Below, one piece after another: positions 23,913 through 32,716 of a stretch of 35,181 nucleotides of DNA; position 1 is the stretch's first letter, and each line of letters begins with the position of its first letter. This DNA is from Robinsoniella sp. (lineage in GTDB: Bacteria > Bacillota > Clostridia > Lachnospirales > Lachnospiraceae). The stretch spans positions 1-35,181 of the forward strand of contig JAMPFB010000017.1 in assembly GCA_023664735.1 (NCBI GenBank), in the 5' to 3' direction. Made by a program: the position numbers and the translations under genes. The notes below the pieces were generated by a model. It saw nothing but the letters and a program-made list of their open reading frames with translations. It did not search any database and had not been told where the DNA came from.

Positions 23913-24770
23913 TTAACCCTTAACAGCTCCGGCAACAACGCCTTCGATGATATATTTCTGGCAGGTAAGATAGAAGATAACAATAGGAACAATAGCAAGA
24001 ACCAACATAGCCATCATTGCACCCATATCCTTGTTACCATTGGAGCCTACCAGCATCTGAACTACTACAGGTATTGTTTTATAATTTGTAGACAAACCGA
24101 TTACCAGATAAGGTAATAAGTAGTCATTCCATACCCACATTGCCTGCAAGATTGCAACAGTAATCGTGGTTGGTTTTAAAATCGGAAATACGATTCCGAA
24201 GTAATTTTGAAGAGGATTACATCCATCAATCATAGATGCTTCTTCAATTTCCAACGGAATGGATTTGACAAAACCGCTGAACATAAACACCGCCAAACCG
24301 GCGCCAAATCCTAAATATAAGAAACACATACCAATTGGATTGTTTAATTTTAATTTATCAGCCAGACTTGACATTGTAAACATTACCATCTGGAAAGGAA
24401 CCAGCATGGAAAATGCAAATCCAAAATACAATATATTTGAAGCCTTTGACTGCACTCTCGTAATATAATAAGCTGCCATGGATGTAAATAATACGATCAA
24501 TCCTACAGAAATAATCGTAATAAAGAAGGACCATCCAATCGCACTTAAAAATCCGGTTTTTGTTAAACCTGTAATATAGTTCTCAATACCAACAAAGGTG
24601 TCCCCGCTAGGCAGTGAGAAAGGATCCTTACTAATAAAGAACTTACCTTTAAAGGAGTTGATGAGAATAAATAAAATCGGATACAAAAATACCACTACTA
24701 AAACACATAAAAATGCAAATATAAGCCATTGTCCTACAGACATTTTTTGTTTTACTTTCTTCTTTCCCAT
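23913..24770 (-). CDS. Sugar ABC transporter permease, MalG-type
   Basis: A 285-residue inner-membrane permease of the CUT1 sugar ABC family, with about six membrane helices. The EAA loop that contacts the ATPase reads EEASMIDGCNPLQNYFGIVFP, and the C-terminal IIEGVVAGAVKG is typical of MalG. Its start overlaps the stop codon of the other permease by one base (TAATG). Neighbours malQ and the binding protein suggest maltooligosaccharides as substrate. The partner ATPase is not in the window. Confidence 0.92.
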   Translation of the reverse strand: MGKKKVKQKMSVGQWLIFAFLCVLVVVFLYPILFILINSFKGKFFISKDPFSLPSGDTFVGIENYITGLTKTGFLSAIGWSFFITIISVGLIVLFTSMAAYYITRVQSKASNILYFGFAFSMLVPFQMVMFTMSSLADKLKLNNPIGMCFLYLGFGAGLAVFMFSGFVKSIPLEIEEASMIDGCNPLQNYFGIVFPILKPTTITVAILQAMWVWNDYLLPYLVIGLSTNYKTIPVVVQMLVGSNGNKDMGAMMAMLVLAIVPIVIFYLTCQKYIIEGVVAGAVKG

Positions 24771-25615
24771 TATTGATCCACCTCCCTCTTTCTAGTGAAG
24801 AGTAGCTGCGCTAAACCTACACCAGCCACAAGAATAAAGAATATAACCGCTTTTGCCTGACCTACGCCTGAATAGCCGGTTCTTCCATAGAAGGTATTAA
24901 CAATATTCAATGCTACCATTTCAGTCTGATGGCTTGGAGCGCCTGCTGTCAATGCAAGGTTCTGGTCATAAAGCTTAAAGCTGTTTGATAATGTAAGGAA
25001 GGTACAGATTGTAATGGAAGGCATTACCATTGGAATCGTAACCTTAAACAATGTCTGCGTGTTTGTAGCGCCATCAATACGTGCTGCTTCAAGCAAATCG
25101 GTTGGTACATTCTGAAGTCCTGCTATATAAATAATCATCATGTAACCTATCATCTGCCAATTCATCAGAAGAATCAAGCCCCAATATCCATAAGTGGACT
25201 TTGCAAGCAGGTTGGTGCCATATTGAAGCAATACGGAATTTAACATTTGCTGCCATGTGTAACCAAGTACGATACCGCCAATTAAGTTAGGCATGAAAAA
25301 TACTGTCCTGAATACATTTGTACCTTTAATTTTCTTTGTCAAAAGAAGCGCCAATCCAAAAGCCAAAATATTGATGGAAACAATTGCCACAATTACAAAT
25401 TTTACAGTAAAGCCTAAGGATGATAAAAACCCACTTCCTGATGCGAATGCATTAATATAATTTTGAATACCATTGAACTTTCCATTATCTACCGTAGTAA
25501 ACTCACAAAAAGACAGATAAACACCTAAAATAAAGGGAATGATAAATGCCATGGCAAATGCAAGTAATGTAGGTAGAACAAAAACTAAAAAATACTTTTT
25601 TAATGTTTTTTGCAT
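24770..25615 (-). CDS. Sugar ABC transporter permease, MalF-type
   Basis: A 281-residue CUT1 permease with an N-terminal helix (about 8-28) and five more membrane segments. Its EAA loop reads LLEAARIDGATNTQTLFKVTIP. It is shorter than E. coli MalF because it lacks the large periplasmic insertion, as is normal in Gram-positives. AAAGGAGAG precedes the ATG. It pairs with the MalG-type permease downstream. Confidence 0.92.
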   Translation of the reverse strand: MQKTLKKYFLVFVLPTLLAFAMAFIIPFILGVYLSFCEFTTVDNGKFNGIQNYINAFASGSGFLSSLGFTVKFVIVAIVSINILAFGLALLLTKKIKGTNVFRTVFFMPNLIGGIVLGYTWQQMLNSVLLQYGTNLLAKSTYGYWGLILLMNWQMIGYMMIIYIAGLQNVPTDLLEAARIDGATNTQTLFKVTIPMVMPSITICTFLTLSNSFKLYDQNLALTAGAPSHQTEMVALNIVNTFYGRTGYSGVGQAKAVIFFILVAGVGLAQLLFTRKREVDQ

Positions 25616-25661
25616 ATACTCTCTCCTTTAAAAATGATATTTCCCTCATTTTTATAAAAAT

Positions 25662-25686
25662 GGCAAGGGCGGTTAACACCCTTGCC
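25662..25686 (-). terminator. Intercistronic stem-loop between the binding protein and permease genes
   Basis: An eight-bp perfect stem (GGCAAGGG with CCCTTGCC) and a nine-base loop, followed on the minus strand by ATTTTTATAA. It lies 71 bases after the binding-protein stop codon, within the operon. Such structures partly end transcription or protect the upstream mRNA, giving more binding protein than permease. Confidence 0.65.
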
Positions 25687-25757
25687 ACCTATTTACACTC
25701 TTTTTAACACTTATTCACTTTAGAATCCGTATTAAACGATTCATAAATACTAGCGAA

Positions 25758-27200
25758 TTATTCAGCCGTTGCTGTAGCAGCTTTTTCTTCAGCCCATCTT
25801 GTCTTCACTGTGTCTACAACTTCATCCCATGTCTTGCTTCCGTTGCAGTAGTCGCCAAGTGCGAAACCAAAGTCATCCTTGAAGGACTGGCTTGGGAAAA
25901 TTGTGAAGTTCCATGATACACTTGTCTTGGAAGAATCTTCCATGTAACGAAGTACTTCCTGTGCTAATGGATCGGTAGGTTTCTCGCTGTCTTCAAATGT
26001 ATTGAAAGGTGCGATAAATCCTAAATCATTTGTTACATGATTCTTACCTTCTGCAGAGCTGTATAACCACTCAAGGAATGCAATTGTTGCAGCCTGATCA
26101 GCTTCGCTAGCTTTGCTGTTTACACAGTAGAAGTTTTCTGTACCAACACATAAGCCCTGACTTTCTTCACCAGAAACACCTGTATAAATTGGTAAGAACT
26201 TAACATCGCTTTCTGTTACAGTATTTCCAGCAACGTCATTGATCTGTCCCCATCCCCAGTTACCGTTCTGAACCATTGCAACCTGACCTAATGCAAATTC
26301 AGCCATAGAGGAAGTAACATCCATAGTTGTCAATGTTCCCGGTGCAGAACAGGAGTTGTTGATGTATAAATCAAAAATGTTCTTGTAGTTTTCAGCATAT
26401 GTGAACTCTAATTCATCAATGTCTGAAACACCTTTGTCTTTTAATTCATAGTAAACCGGAAGGTTTGCTAAGTGTGTCTGCCATCTCCAGTCTTCACCTG
26501 GAAGTAAGGAAGTGGAAGCAAATACACCGTCAATTCCCAATTCGTCTTTTTTAGCTGTCATATCTTCAACAACTTCTTTTAACTTTGCAAAGTTATTGAT
26601 TTCATCCATAGAAGCTGCCTTAGCGCCTTCTGTTGCAAAGTATTTGTCCATGATAGCCTGATTGTAAATGATACCATAACCTTCTACTACGTAAGGAATA
26701 CCATATACGCCGCCATCATCACCTTCGATTGCAAGGGACTTGTCAAGTAACCAGCTATAGTAATCTGTGTCCTTTAAATCCATGCAGTAATCTTTCCAGT
26801 TCTGATATCCAACAGGTCCGTTAATCTGGAATAATGTAGGAGCATCCTCTTTAACGATTTCGGATGTCAGTGTAGCTTCATACTGTCCGGAAGCTGCGGT
26901 AACAACCTTTACTTCTGTTCCAGTTGCTTCTGTGTACTCTGCTGCAATCTGCTGCCACATATCATCTGATTCAGGCTTGAAGTTCAGGTAGTAAACCTTT
27001 CCGCCTTCTGCACTTGCAGAGCCGCCTTCATCCTCTCCTTCTGTTTCAGCATCTGTCTCTGCCTCTGTGTCATCACCTGCATCATCTGTTGTGCTTGAGC
27101 CGCCGTCATCTGCTGGCGCATCATTGCCGCCACCGCAGCCGACTAACATAGTCGCAACCATTGATACACAAAGTAAAGTACTAATAAGTTTCTTTTTCAT
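25758..27200 (-). CDS. Sugar ABC transporter substrate-binding lipoprotein, MalE-type
   Basis: A 480-residue extracellular solute-binding protein (family 1). The lipoprotein signal ends in LVGC (Cys22), followed by a very acidic Asp/Glu/Ser/Thr linker (about 27-65) and the binding domain. The frame extends to 27278, but the ATG at 27200 has AAAGGAGAGG eight bases upstream and directly precedes the signal peptide MKKKLISTLL. Neighbouring malQ and glgP suggest maltodextrins or starch fragments as ligand. A promoter and LacI-type operator lie 120-170 bases upstream. Confidence 0.93.
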   Translation of the reverse strand: MKKKLISTLLCVSMVATMLVGCGGGNDAPADDGGSSTTDDAGDDTEAETDAETEGEDEGGSASAEGGKVYYLNFKPESDDMWQQIAAEYTEATGTEVKVVTAASGQYEATLTSEIVKEDAPTLFQINGPVGYQNWKDYCMDLKDTDYYSWLLDKSLAIEGDDGGVYGIPYVVEGYGIIYNQAIMDKYFATEGAKAASMDEINNFAKLKEVVEDMTAKKDELGIDGVFASTSLLPGEDWRWQTHLANLPVYYELKDKGVSDIDELEFTYAENYKNIFDLYINNSCSAPGTLTTMDVTSSMAEFALGQVAMVQNGNWGWGQINDVAGNTVTESDVKFLPIYTGVSGEESQGLCVGTENFYCVNSKASEADQAATIAFLEWLYSSAEGKNHVTNDLGFIAPFNTFEDSEKPTDPLAQEVLRYMEDSSKTSVSWNFTIFPSQSFKDDFGFALGDYCNGSKTWDEVVDTVKTRWAEEKAATATAE

Positions 27201-27314
27201 AACTTTTACCTCTCCTTTTCTTTGTTGATCTACAATTTCTATGATAGAGAAGCCCTGCTCCTGATTATGGCTCCTCATAATATAGAGGCGGAATGTAGAT
27301 TATCATTCTGATAC

Positions 27315-27334
27315 CGTTTCCGGTAACGTTTCCG
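27315..27334. promoter_or_regulatory. LacI-type operator at the maltodextrin operon promoter
   Basis: A 14-bp near-palindrome CGGTAACGTTTCCG (27321-27334, 12 of 14 positions symmetric) with the central CG typical of LacI-family sites. A second CGTTTCCG copy at 27315-27322 lies 12 bases away. The site spans about +5 to +24 of the predicted transcript, where a bound repressor would block initiation. Confidence 0.7.
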
Positions 27335-27345
27335 CTCATATGGAT

Positions 27346-27374
27346 AATATAGCACAGGGTTATCCCATTTGCAA
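27346..27374 (-). promoter_or_regulatory. Promoter of the maltodextrin transport operon
   Basis: TTGCAA (27369-27374), 17-base spacer and TATATT (27346-27351) preceded by TGC. The rest of the gap between glgP and the binding-protein gene (27201-27646) is AT-rich and holds only this promoter, its operator and the glgP terminator. Confidence 0.75.
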
Positions 27375-27570
27375 CCTGTTTTTTGCAAATTTGCTCTTCT
27401 TGCTAAATTTATTTTAAAAAATTTGTGCATTTTTACAGCCAATATTCCTAATTTCTAAAATTTAATACATATTTTGTATATATATGGAAGTATTTATATG
27501 TCAAAAAGAATCTTTACATGGTTTAATTTTTAGTTTTTCATAAGTAATATGAACAATCCGTCCCATGACA

Positions 27571-27608
27571 AACAGGGCTTTGGGAGTATTATCTCCCAAA
27601 GCCCTGTT
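27571..27608 (-). terminator. Terminator stem-loop after glgP
   Basis: A perfect 16-bp stem (27571-27586 with 27593-27608) and a six-base loop, 38 bases after the glgP stop codon. The minus-strand tail is only weakly U-rich (TTTGTC), but the stem is very stable. Confidence 0.75.
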
Positions 27609-27646
27609 TATTATTCCACTTTTATTTCAATAAAACCGGATAATAT

Positions 27647-29956
27647 TTATTTTAATTTCCAGATGTCCCTATTATATTCTGCAATTGTCCTGTCAGATGA
27701 GAAGAAACCTGCTTTTGCAATATTGGTAAGCATCATCTTCTTCCACTTCTGCTTATCTTCATAATCCGCAAACATTTTATCCTTTGTTGCGATATAATCC
27801 TTTAAGTCAAGAAGCGTCATGAACCAGTCTTTATTCAACAGCTCATTGTACAGTCTCTCCAAGTTTTCCTTGCATCCCACCTTCATCACTTCATCGCTTA
27901 CGATAAAGTCAACTGCTTCCTTGATAACCGGGTCGCTTTCGTAGAATTTTTTGGAAACATAATCAGCCTTTGCATAGTGCTCGATAACCTGTTCGGATTT
28001 CTCGCCAAAGATATAAATGTTATCATCGCCTACTAATTCATGGATTTCCACATTAGCGCCATCGGAAGTACCAATTGTAACAGCGCCATTTAACATGAAC
28101 TTCATATTACCTGTTCCAGATGCTTCTTTGGAAGCCAGAGAAATCTGCTCGGATACATTACATGCCGGAATCAGCTTTTCTGCATAGCTTACATTGTAGT
28201 TTTCTACCATAAGAACTGTCATGTATGGACTTACATCCGGATCATTCTTTACGATTTCCTGTAAGCATAACAACAGATGAATAATATCCTGTGCAATGAT
28301 ATACGCTGGAGCTGCCTTTGCGCCAAAAATGAAAGTAAGCGGTGTAGCAGGCTTCTTGCCTCCTTTAATCTCCAAATACTTGTGGATGATATAAAGCGCA
28401 TTCATCTGCTGGCGTTTGTACTCATGAAGTCTCTTTACCTGAATATCAAAAATGGAATCTGGATTCAAGATAATGCCTTCTGCTTCTTTTACATAGTCTA
28501 CTAATTCCTGTTTCTTGATGTTCTTAATATTCATCAGCTCATCAAGAACACCCTGATCATTAATCTTTTCTAATAATTTTTCTAACTCATCCGCATTTTT
28601 CTTATAGCCGTCGCCAATAGTCTCTGTTAAGAAATTGGCAAGAGGCTTGTTACAGGATAATAACCAGCGGCGGAAGGTAATACCGTTTGTCTTATTATTG
28701 AATTTTTCCGGATAAATCTTATAAAAGCTGTTTAATTCGGAATCCTTTAAGATTTCTGTGTGGATAGCAGCAACGCCGTTTACAGAGAAACCATAGTGGA
28801 TATCAATATGTGCCATATGCACTCTGTCATCTTTGTCGATAATCTGAACTGCCGGGTCATCATATTTTTCAGCAACTCTCTTGTCCAGCTCCTTAATAAT
28901 TGGAACTAACTGCGGAACAACCTTTTCCAAATATTTTAATGGCCATTTTTCCAATGCTTCTGCAAGAATGGTGTGATTTGTATATGCACAGGTCTTGCTT
29001 ACTACATCAATTGCTTCGTCCATGGTAAATGCCTTTTCATCTACAAGAATACGAATCAACTCCGGAATTACCATAGTAGGATGTGTATCGTTAATCTGGA
29101 TGACAGCATGGTCATACATCTTACGGAGGTCATACTGCTTTTCTTTCATTTCCTTTAAAATCAACTGCGCTCCACTGCTTACCATAAAGTACTGCTGATA
29201 AATACGAAGCAGGTTGCCTGCCTCATCGGAATCATCCGGATATAAGAATAATGTCAGGTTCTTTTCAATTGCTTCTTTATCAAAGCTGATGCCTTCTTCT
29301 ACAATGCTTTCATCAAGAGATTCAATATCAAATAATCTTAATTTATTGATACCATTTTCATAACCCACTACATCAATGTCATACAGTCTGGATTTCACTG
29401 TTCTGTCACCAAATTTTACATCAAAGGTAACGTCCGTTTTATTTAACCATGACTTATCTTCAATCCAGTCATTTTTTACTGCCTTCTGCTTTCTGTCTTC
29501 AAACACCTGCTTGAAAAGTCCAAAATGGTAATTCAATCCGATGCCGTCCCCCGGCAGCCCAAGCGTTGCAATGGAATCAATAAAGCATGCTGCAAGTCTT
29601 CCCAGACCACCGTTTCCTAGTGATGGCTCCGGCTCAATTTCCTCGATTTTTGATAATTCCTTACCGTTTGCTTTTAAGATTTCATCCAGCTTCTCATAAA
29701 CGCCTAAGTTAATCAGATTGTTGGATAACAGCTTGCCAATTAAAAATTCGGCAGAAATATAATAAATCTTCTTATCGCCGCTGATTGGTGCAGTTGCTTC
29801 CATAAGACCCTTGGATAACTGAAGTACCGCATAATAGATTTCGCTGTCGCTGCAATCTTTAATGGCCTTTCCGTACATATCCTTTGTCAGGTCCTGTAAC
29901 TGTTGCTCCAAATTCATTTGTAATACCTCCCTTTGCATTTTTAGTTGTAAACTCAT
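27647..29956 (-). CDS. glgP: Glycogen/alpha-glucan phosphorylase
   Basis: Phosphorolyses alpha-1,4-glucans to glucose-1-phosphate, using pyridoxal phosphate. The N-terminal [20 protein letters not shown] motif and the cofactor site GTGNMK (Lys619 of this 769-residue form) are clear, and INDTHPT and [13 protein letters not shown] are intact. Two in-frame ATGs (29956 and 29914) each have an excellent ribosome binding site (AAGGAGG and GGGAGG), so two N-termini differing by 14 residues are possible. It has its own promoter with two LacI-type operators and a terminator. With malQ it would turn imported or stored glucan into phosphorylated glucose. Confidence 0.95.
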   Translation of the reverse strand: MSLQLKMQREVLQMNLEQQLQDLTKDMYGKAIKDCSDSEIYYAVLQLSKGLMEATAPISGDKKIYYISAEFLIGKLLSNNLINLGVYEKLDEILKANGKELSKIEEIEPEPSLGNGGLGRLAACFIDSIATLGLPGDGIGLNYHFGLFKQVFEDRKQKAVKNDWIEDKSWLNKTDVTFDVKFGDRTVKSRLYDIDVVGYENGINKLRLFDIESLDESIVEEGISFDKEAIEKNLTLFLYPDDSDEAGNLLRIYQQYFMVSSGAQLILKEMKEKQYDLRKMYDHAVIQINDTHPTMVIPELIRILVDEKAFTMDEAIDVVSKTCAYTNHTILAEALEKWPLKYLEKVVPQLVPIIKELDKRVAEKYDDPAVQIIDKDDRVHMAHIDIHYGFSVNGVAAIHTEILKDSELNSFYKIYPEKFNNKTNGITFRRWLLSCNKPLANFLTETIGDGYKKNADELEKLLEKINDQGVLDELMNIKNIKKQELVDYVKEAEGIILNPDSIFDIQVKRLHEYKRQQMNALYIIHKYLEIKGGKKPATPLTFIFGAKAAPAYIIAQDIIHLLLCLQEIVKNDPDVSPYMTVLMVENYNVSYAEKLIPACNVSEQISLASKEASGTGNMKFMLNGAVTIGTSDGANVEIHELVGDDNIYIFGEKSEQVIEHYAKADYVSKKFYESDPVIKEAVDFIVSDEVMKVGCKENLERLYNELLNKDWFMTLLDLKDYIATKDKMFADYEDKQKWKKMMLTNIAKAGFFSSDRTIAEYNRDIWKLK

Positions 29957-30101
29957 TCTATTACCTCCTTAGCTAAACTTAAGCTTAACTAGTTTGTACG
30001 ACTTTGTACTGCTTTTGTTTATTTGCTTCTGTTCTAATTTCCTTCTCCTTCTCATATGTTATGTAAGGCACATACTAACAGAACCATGTTTCATATGTTC
30101 C

Positions 30102-30115
30102 GGAAAACGTTTTCT
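30102..30115. promoter_or_regulatory. LacI-type operator O2 of glgP
   Basis: GGAAAACGTTTTCT, 12 of 14 positions symmetric, identical to the site at 30142-30155. It lies about ten to 23 bases downstream of the predicted glgP transcription start. Confidence 0.75.
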
Positions 30116-30130
30116 AATTTTACCCCTACT

Positions 30131-30159
30131 ACTTTACCATAGGAAAACGTTTTCTGCAA
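30131..30159 (-). promoter_or_regulatory. Promoter of glgP
   Basis: TTGCAG (30154-30159), 17-base spacer and TAAAGT (30131-30136) preceded by TGG, an extended -10. Operator O1 fills most of the spacer. The remaining parts of the roughly 300-base gap 29957-30256 are AT-rich, and I see nothing else certain there. Confidence 0.65.
30142..30155. promoter_or_regulatory. LacI-type operator O1 of glgP
   Basis: GGAAAACGTTTTCT, the same 14 bases as O2, centred 40 bp away (near four helical turns). It lies between the -35 and -10 boxes and overlaps the end of the -35, so a bound repressor would exclude RNA polymerase. Confidence 0.75.
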
Positions 30160-30256
30160 GTATTTTTTCTAAAAAATTCCACCAAACATTTTTAAACTTT
30201 TTAGTGAGTTTTTACAGTTTCCTTTTGATTTATACCTAAAAAAGAAAACTTTTCAT

Positions 30257-31246
30257 TTAACAGATAATATCTTCATATTTCATGCGCGCAAGGCTGTAAT
30301 CTAACTTAATATTCCTTCCGCTTTCACCGTTCATAAGGTTATTCAATTCCTTTACGGCCTCAGCGGATATCCGGTAAAAATCCTGCCTTACCGTATTCAT
30401 CTGCTTCCCCACGTATCCCATGAGGGCAATTCCATCAAAACCACATACCGGACGGAAGATATCCATTTCTGTAAGTGCCTTCATAGCCCCGATTGCCATA
30501 AGGTCCGAAGCACATGCTACCATATCTTTGTTCCTTGCATATTTAAAAGTAATTTCCCTTGCCTTCAGTTCACTAAATTCTCCCTGTCTGATTAAGAGCT
30601 TCAGTCTGAACTCCTCGGCAAGCTTTTTAATCCCCTTTAAACGTTCCTCAGATACATAGCCGTCATTTCGTCCTGCAATATACAAAATGCTTTTGCAGTT
30701 TATGTTTTCTGTTGTTTTTTTTGCCACATCATATTGGGCTTTTTCATTGTCAATCCAGACGGATGAAGTATTTTCATTATATACCGGCGCATCAATTACC
30801 ACAATCTTAAATTCCTTTGAATCAATCAGGCTGTGAAGCTGCCTGCTATATTTATTTAAGCCACATATGATAATGCCCGATATGCTTTGAGACTTGAAAT
30901 ATCTGGTAATTTCCTCTACGCTTTTATCCTTCAGCATAGAAAAAAAAACGGTAATAATATCCAGATTCAGTAGCATCGCCTGATTGATGGCACCGGACAG
31001 ATATTGCATATTGATTTCATCAATCGCCTGAATATGGGGATTCAAATTAATCAGAATCGCCACTCGCCCAGCCTTTTTGCTGGAAAGAGCCGCTGCTACC
31101 GCATTCGGTACAAACCCCAGCTCTTCGATAGCTTTATTTACTTTTTCCTGTGTGTCCCTGCTGACATTTGGATAATGATTTAATACCTTTGATACTGTGG
31201 AAATGGCCACTCCCGCATGTTTTGCTACATCCTTAATCGATACCAT
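30257..31246 (-). CDS. LacI family transcriptional regulator next to glgP
   Basis: A 329-residue repressor with a LacI helix-turn-helix (SIKDVAKHAGVAISTVSKVLN) and a sugar-binding-protein-like ligand domain. The hinge helix reads VPNAVAAALSS, lacking the arginine often found at ARxL. The frame extends to 31267, but the ATG at 31246 (MVSIKDVAKHAG) matches the family start; neither site has a strong ribosome binding site. It lies directly upstream of glgP, whose promoter bears two LacI-type palindromes, making it a plausible glgP regulator. A terminator isolates it from the phosphofructokinase gene. Confidence 0.9.
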   Translation of the reverse strand: MVSIKDVAKHAGVAISTVSKVLNHYPNVSRDTQEKVNKAIEELGFVPNAVAAALSSKKAGRVAILINLNPHIQAIDEINMQYLSGAINQAMLLNLDIITVFFSMLKDKSVEEITRYFKSQSISGIIICGLNKYSRQLHSLIDSKEFKIVVIDAPVYNENTSSVWIDNEKAQYDVAKKTTENINCKSILYIAGRNDGYVSEERLKGIKKLAEEFRLKLLIRQGEFSELKAREITFKYARNKDMVACASDLMAIGAMKALTEMDIFRPVCGFDGIALMGYVGKQMNTVRQDFYRISAEAVKELNNLMNGESGRNIKLDYSLARMKYEDIIC

Positions 31247-31280
31247 GACAGCTGCCCGCCTTAACATTCTGTTTCTTCTG

Positions 31281-31329
31281 CCTACAAAAACAAAAAAAGC
31301 AGAGAACCCTTTTTCGGGCAGGGCTCTCC
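31281..31329 (-). terminator. Rho-independent terminator of the phosphofructokinase gene
   Basis: A nine-pair GC-rich stem (31320-31328 with 31302-31310, one G-U) and nine-base loop, followed after a few bases by CTTTTTTTGTTTTTG on the minus strand. It lies within 20 bases of the stop codon. Confidence 0.88.
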
Positions 31330-31344
31330 GTTTTTCTGTTTTTC

Positions 31345-32586
31345 TTAGTCAAACAATTCCTTCATTACTAAATGGCGTGGAAGTCCATCCACAAATAATG
31401 GTGTCAATTCGCCCATAATAAGCGGCCTAGCATATTTTACATAACCATCATTCAAATTACAGCCATCTTCTGTAATCCATTCTGCCGGAACAGGTCTTTC
31501 CACATTGGCAATTGCATGAATATCATATGCAGAGGTTCCACACTGATATGGGTCGTCACCATTTCTGTCAAGAGTAATCATCATGCCGGTCTTGCCCTCT
31601 TCTGCTGCTTTCACTGCATCAGAGCCAACTTGGAATGCTTCGTTGATATCTGTTAAGGAAGCCAGATGGGTAGCTGCTCTTTGTAAAGTAGAAAATTCTA
31701 CCGCACGGGTCTTTAAGCCCGTTTCAGCAGCAACGATCTGCGCAAGATAAGCTGCAGTACCAGACATCTGCTTGTGTCCAAATGCATCTACTGCCACATT
31801 CTCATTTGCAAGCTCGCATACATAACGGCCATCTGCAATATGAACGCCTTCAGAAACTGCAATTACTACAGAAGATTTTGTAGCTGCAAGCTCCTTTACT
31901 TTTGCCATGAACTTGTCCATATCAAATACTTTTTCAGGTAAATAAATCGCATCGCAGCCAGAGCAGTCAGGTCCCTTTGCCAAAGCAGCAGCTGCTGTCA
32001 GCCAGCCTGCGTTACGTCCCATAATCTCCACGATACATACAGTAGGCTTCTTTGCACCAAAGGACTCATTGTCACGGATAATTTCTTTTACGGAAGTAGC
32101 AATATATTTTGCTGCAGAACCATATCCCGGACAGTGATCCGTCACAGGAAGGTCATTGTCAATGGTCTTTGGAACGCCCATGAATCTCTGTGGCTTGTTG
32201 TGAGCCGCTGCATAATCGGACAACATCTTAACCGTATCCATGGAGTCATTGCCGCCTGCATAGAACAGGCACTCAATGTCATGCTTCTCCATGATTTCAA
32301 ATACTTTCTCGTATACTTCCTCATGTCCTTCAATCTTTGGCATTTTAAAACGGCAAGAGCCTAAAAATGCGGAAGGAGTCCTCTTTAACATTTCAATTCC
32401 TGTTTCGTCGTCAAGGTATGGGGCAAGGTCAACGATTTTGTCTTCCAAAAATCCTTCAATGCCATGAACCATGCCATAGATTTTGTTTACTCCTAATTTC
32501 TTTGCTGCCGCATATACGCCAGCTACGGATGAGTTGATTACTGCCGTAGGTCCGCCAGACTGTCCGACTACGATATTACCTTTCAT
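31345..32586 (-). CDS. pfp: 6-phosphofructokinase, pyrophosphate-type
   Basis: Phosphorylates fructose-6-phosphate. At 413 residues it is longer than E. coli PfkA. The two positions that separate donors carry pyrophosphate-type residues: Asp114 in GGND (Gly104 of E. coli PfkA) and Lys140 in PKTIDND (Gly124). The catalytic Asp143 and Asp145 and the EIMGRNAGW motif are present. Asn113 replaces the usual first aspartate of GGD. PPi use would make this step reversible and ATP-saving. AAAGGAGAG precedes the ATG; a strong promoter and terminator make it a single-gene unit. Confidence 0.9.
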   Translation of the reverse strand: MKGNIVVGQSGGPTAVINSSVAGVYAAAKKLGVNKIYGMVHGIEGFLEDKIVDLAPYLDDETGIEMLKRTPSAFLGSCRFKMPKIEGHEEVYEKVFEIMEKHDIECLFYAGGNDSMDTVKMLSDYAAAHNKPQRFMGVPKTIDNDLPVTDHCPGYGSAAKYIATSVKEIIRDNESFGAKKPTVCIVEIMGRNAGWLTAAAALAKGPDCSGCDAIYLPEKVFDMDKFMAKVKELAATKSSVVIAVSEGVHIADGRYVCELANENVAVDAFGHKQMSGTAAYLAQIVAAETGLKTRAVEFSTLQRAATHLASLTDINEAFQVGSDAVKAAEEGKTGMMITLDRNGDDPYQCGTSAYDIHAIANVERPVPAEWITEDGCNLNDGYVKYARPLIMGELTPLFVDGLPRHLVMKELFD

Positions 32587-32675
32587 TCTGTTCTCTCCTT
32601 TAGAATTTCTATTTTTATTTTTTGCCGGATATTACTCTTTTCCATGGAAAAACATGGAATATCCGTATCAATCCG

Positions 32676-32704
32676 ATTATAGCAGATAATATTTGCTAAT
32701 ACAA
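32676..32704 (-). promoter_or_regulatory. Promoter of the phosphofructokinase gene
   Basis: TTGTAT (32699-32704), 17-base spacer and TATAAT (32676-32681) preceded by TGC. It lies just after the chemoreceptor stop codon and gives an 80-base leader with a small CATGG-containing inverted repeat. Confidence 0.78.
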
Positions 32705-32716
32705 GCATTTAAATAC

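Noticed and set aside
30244-30254. GAAAACTTTTC after the LacI gene as a third glgP operator
   Set aside because: It lacks the central CG of the two real sites and lies about 90 bases upstream of the promoter at the end of the regulator gene.
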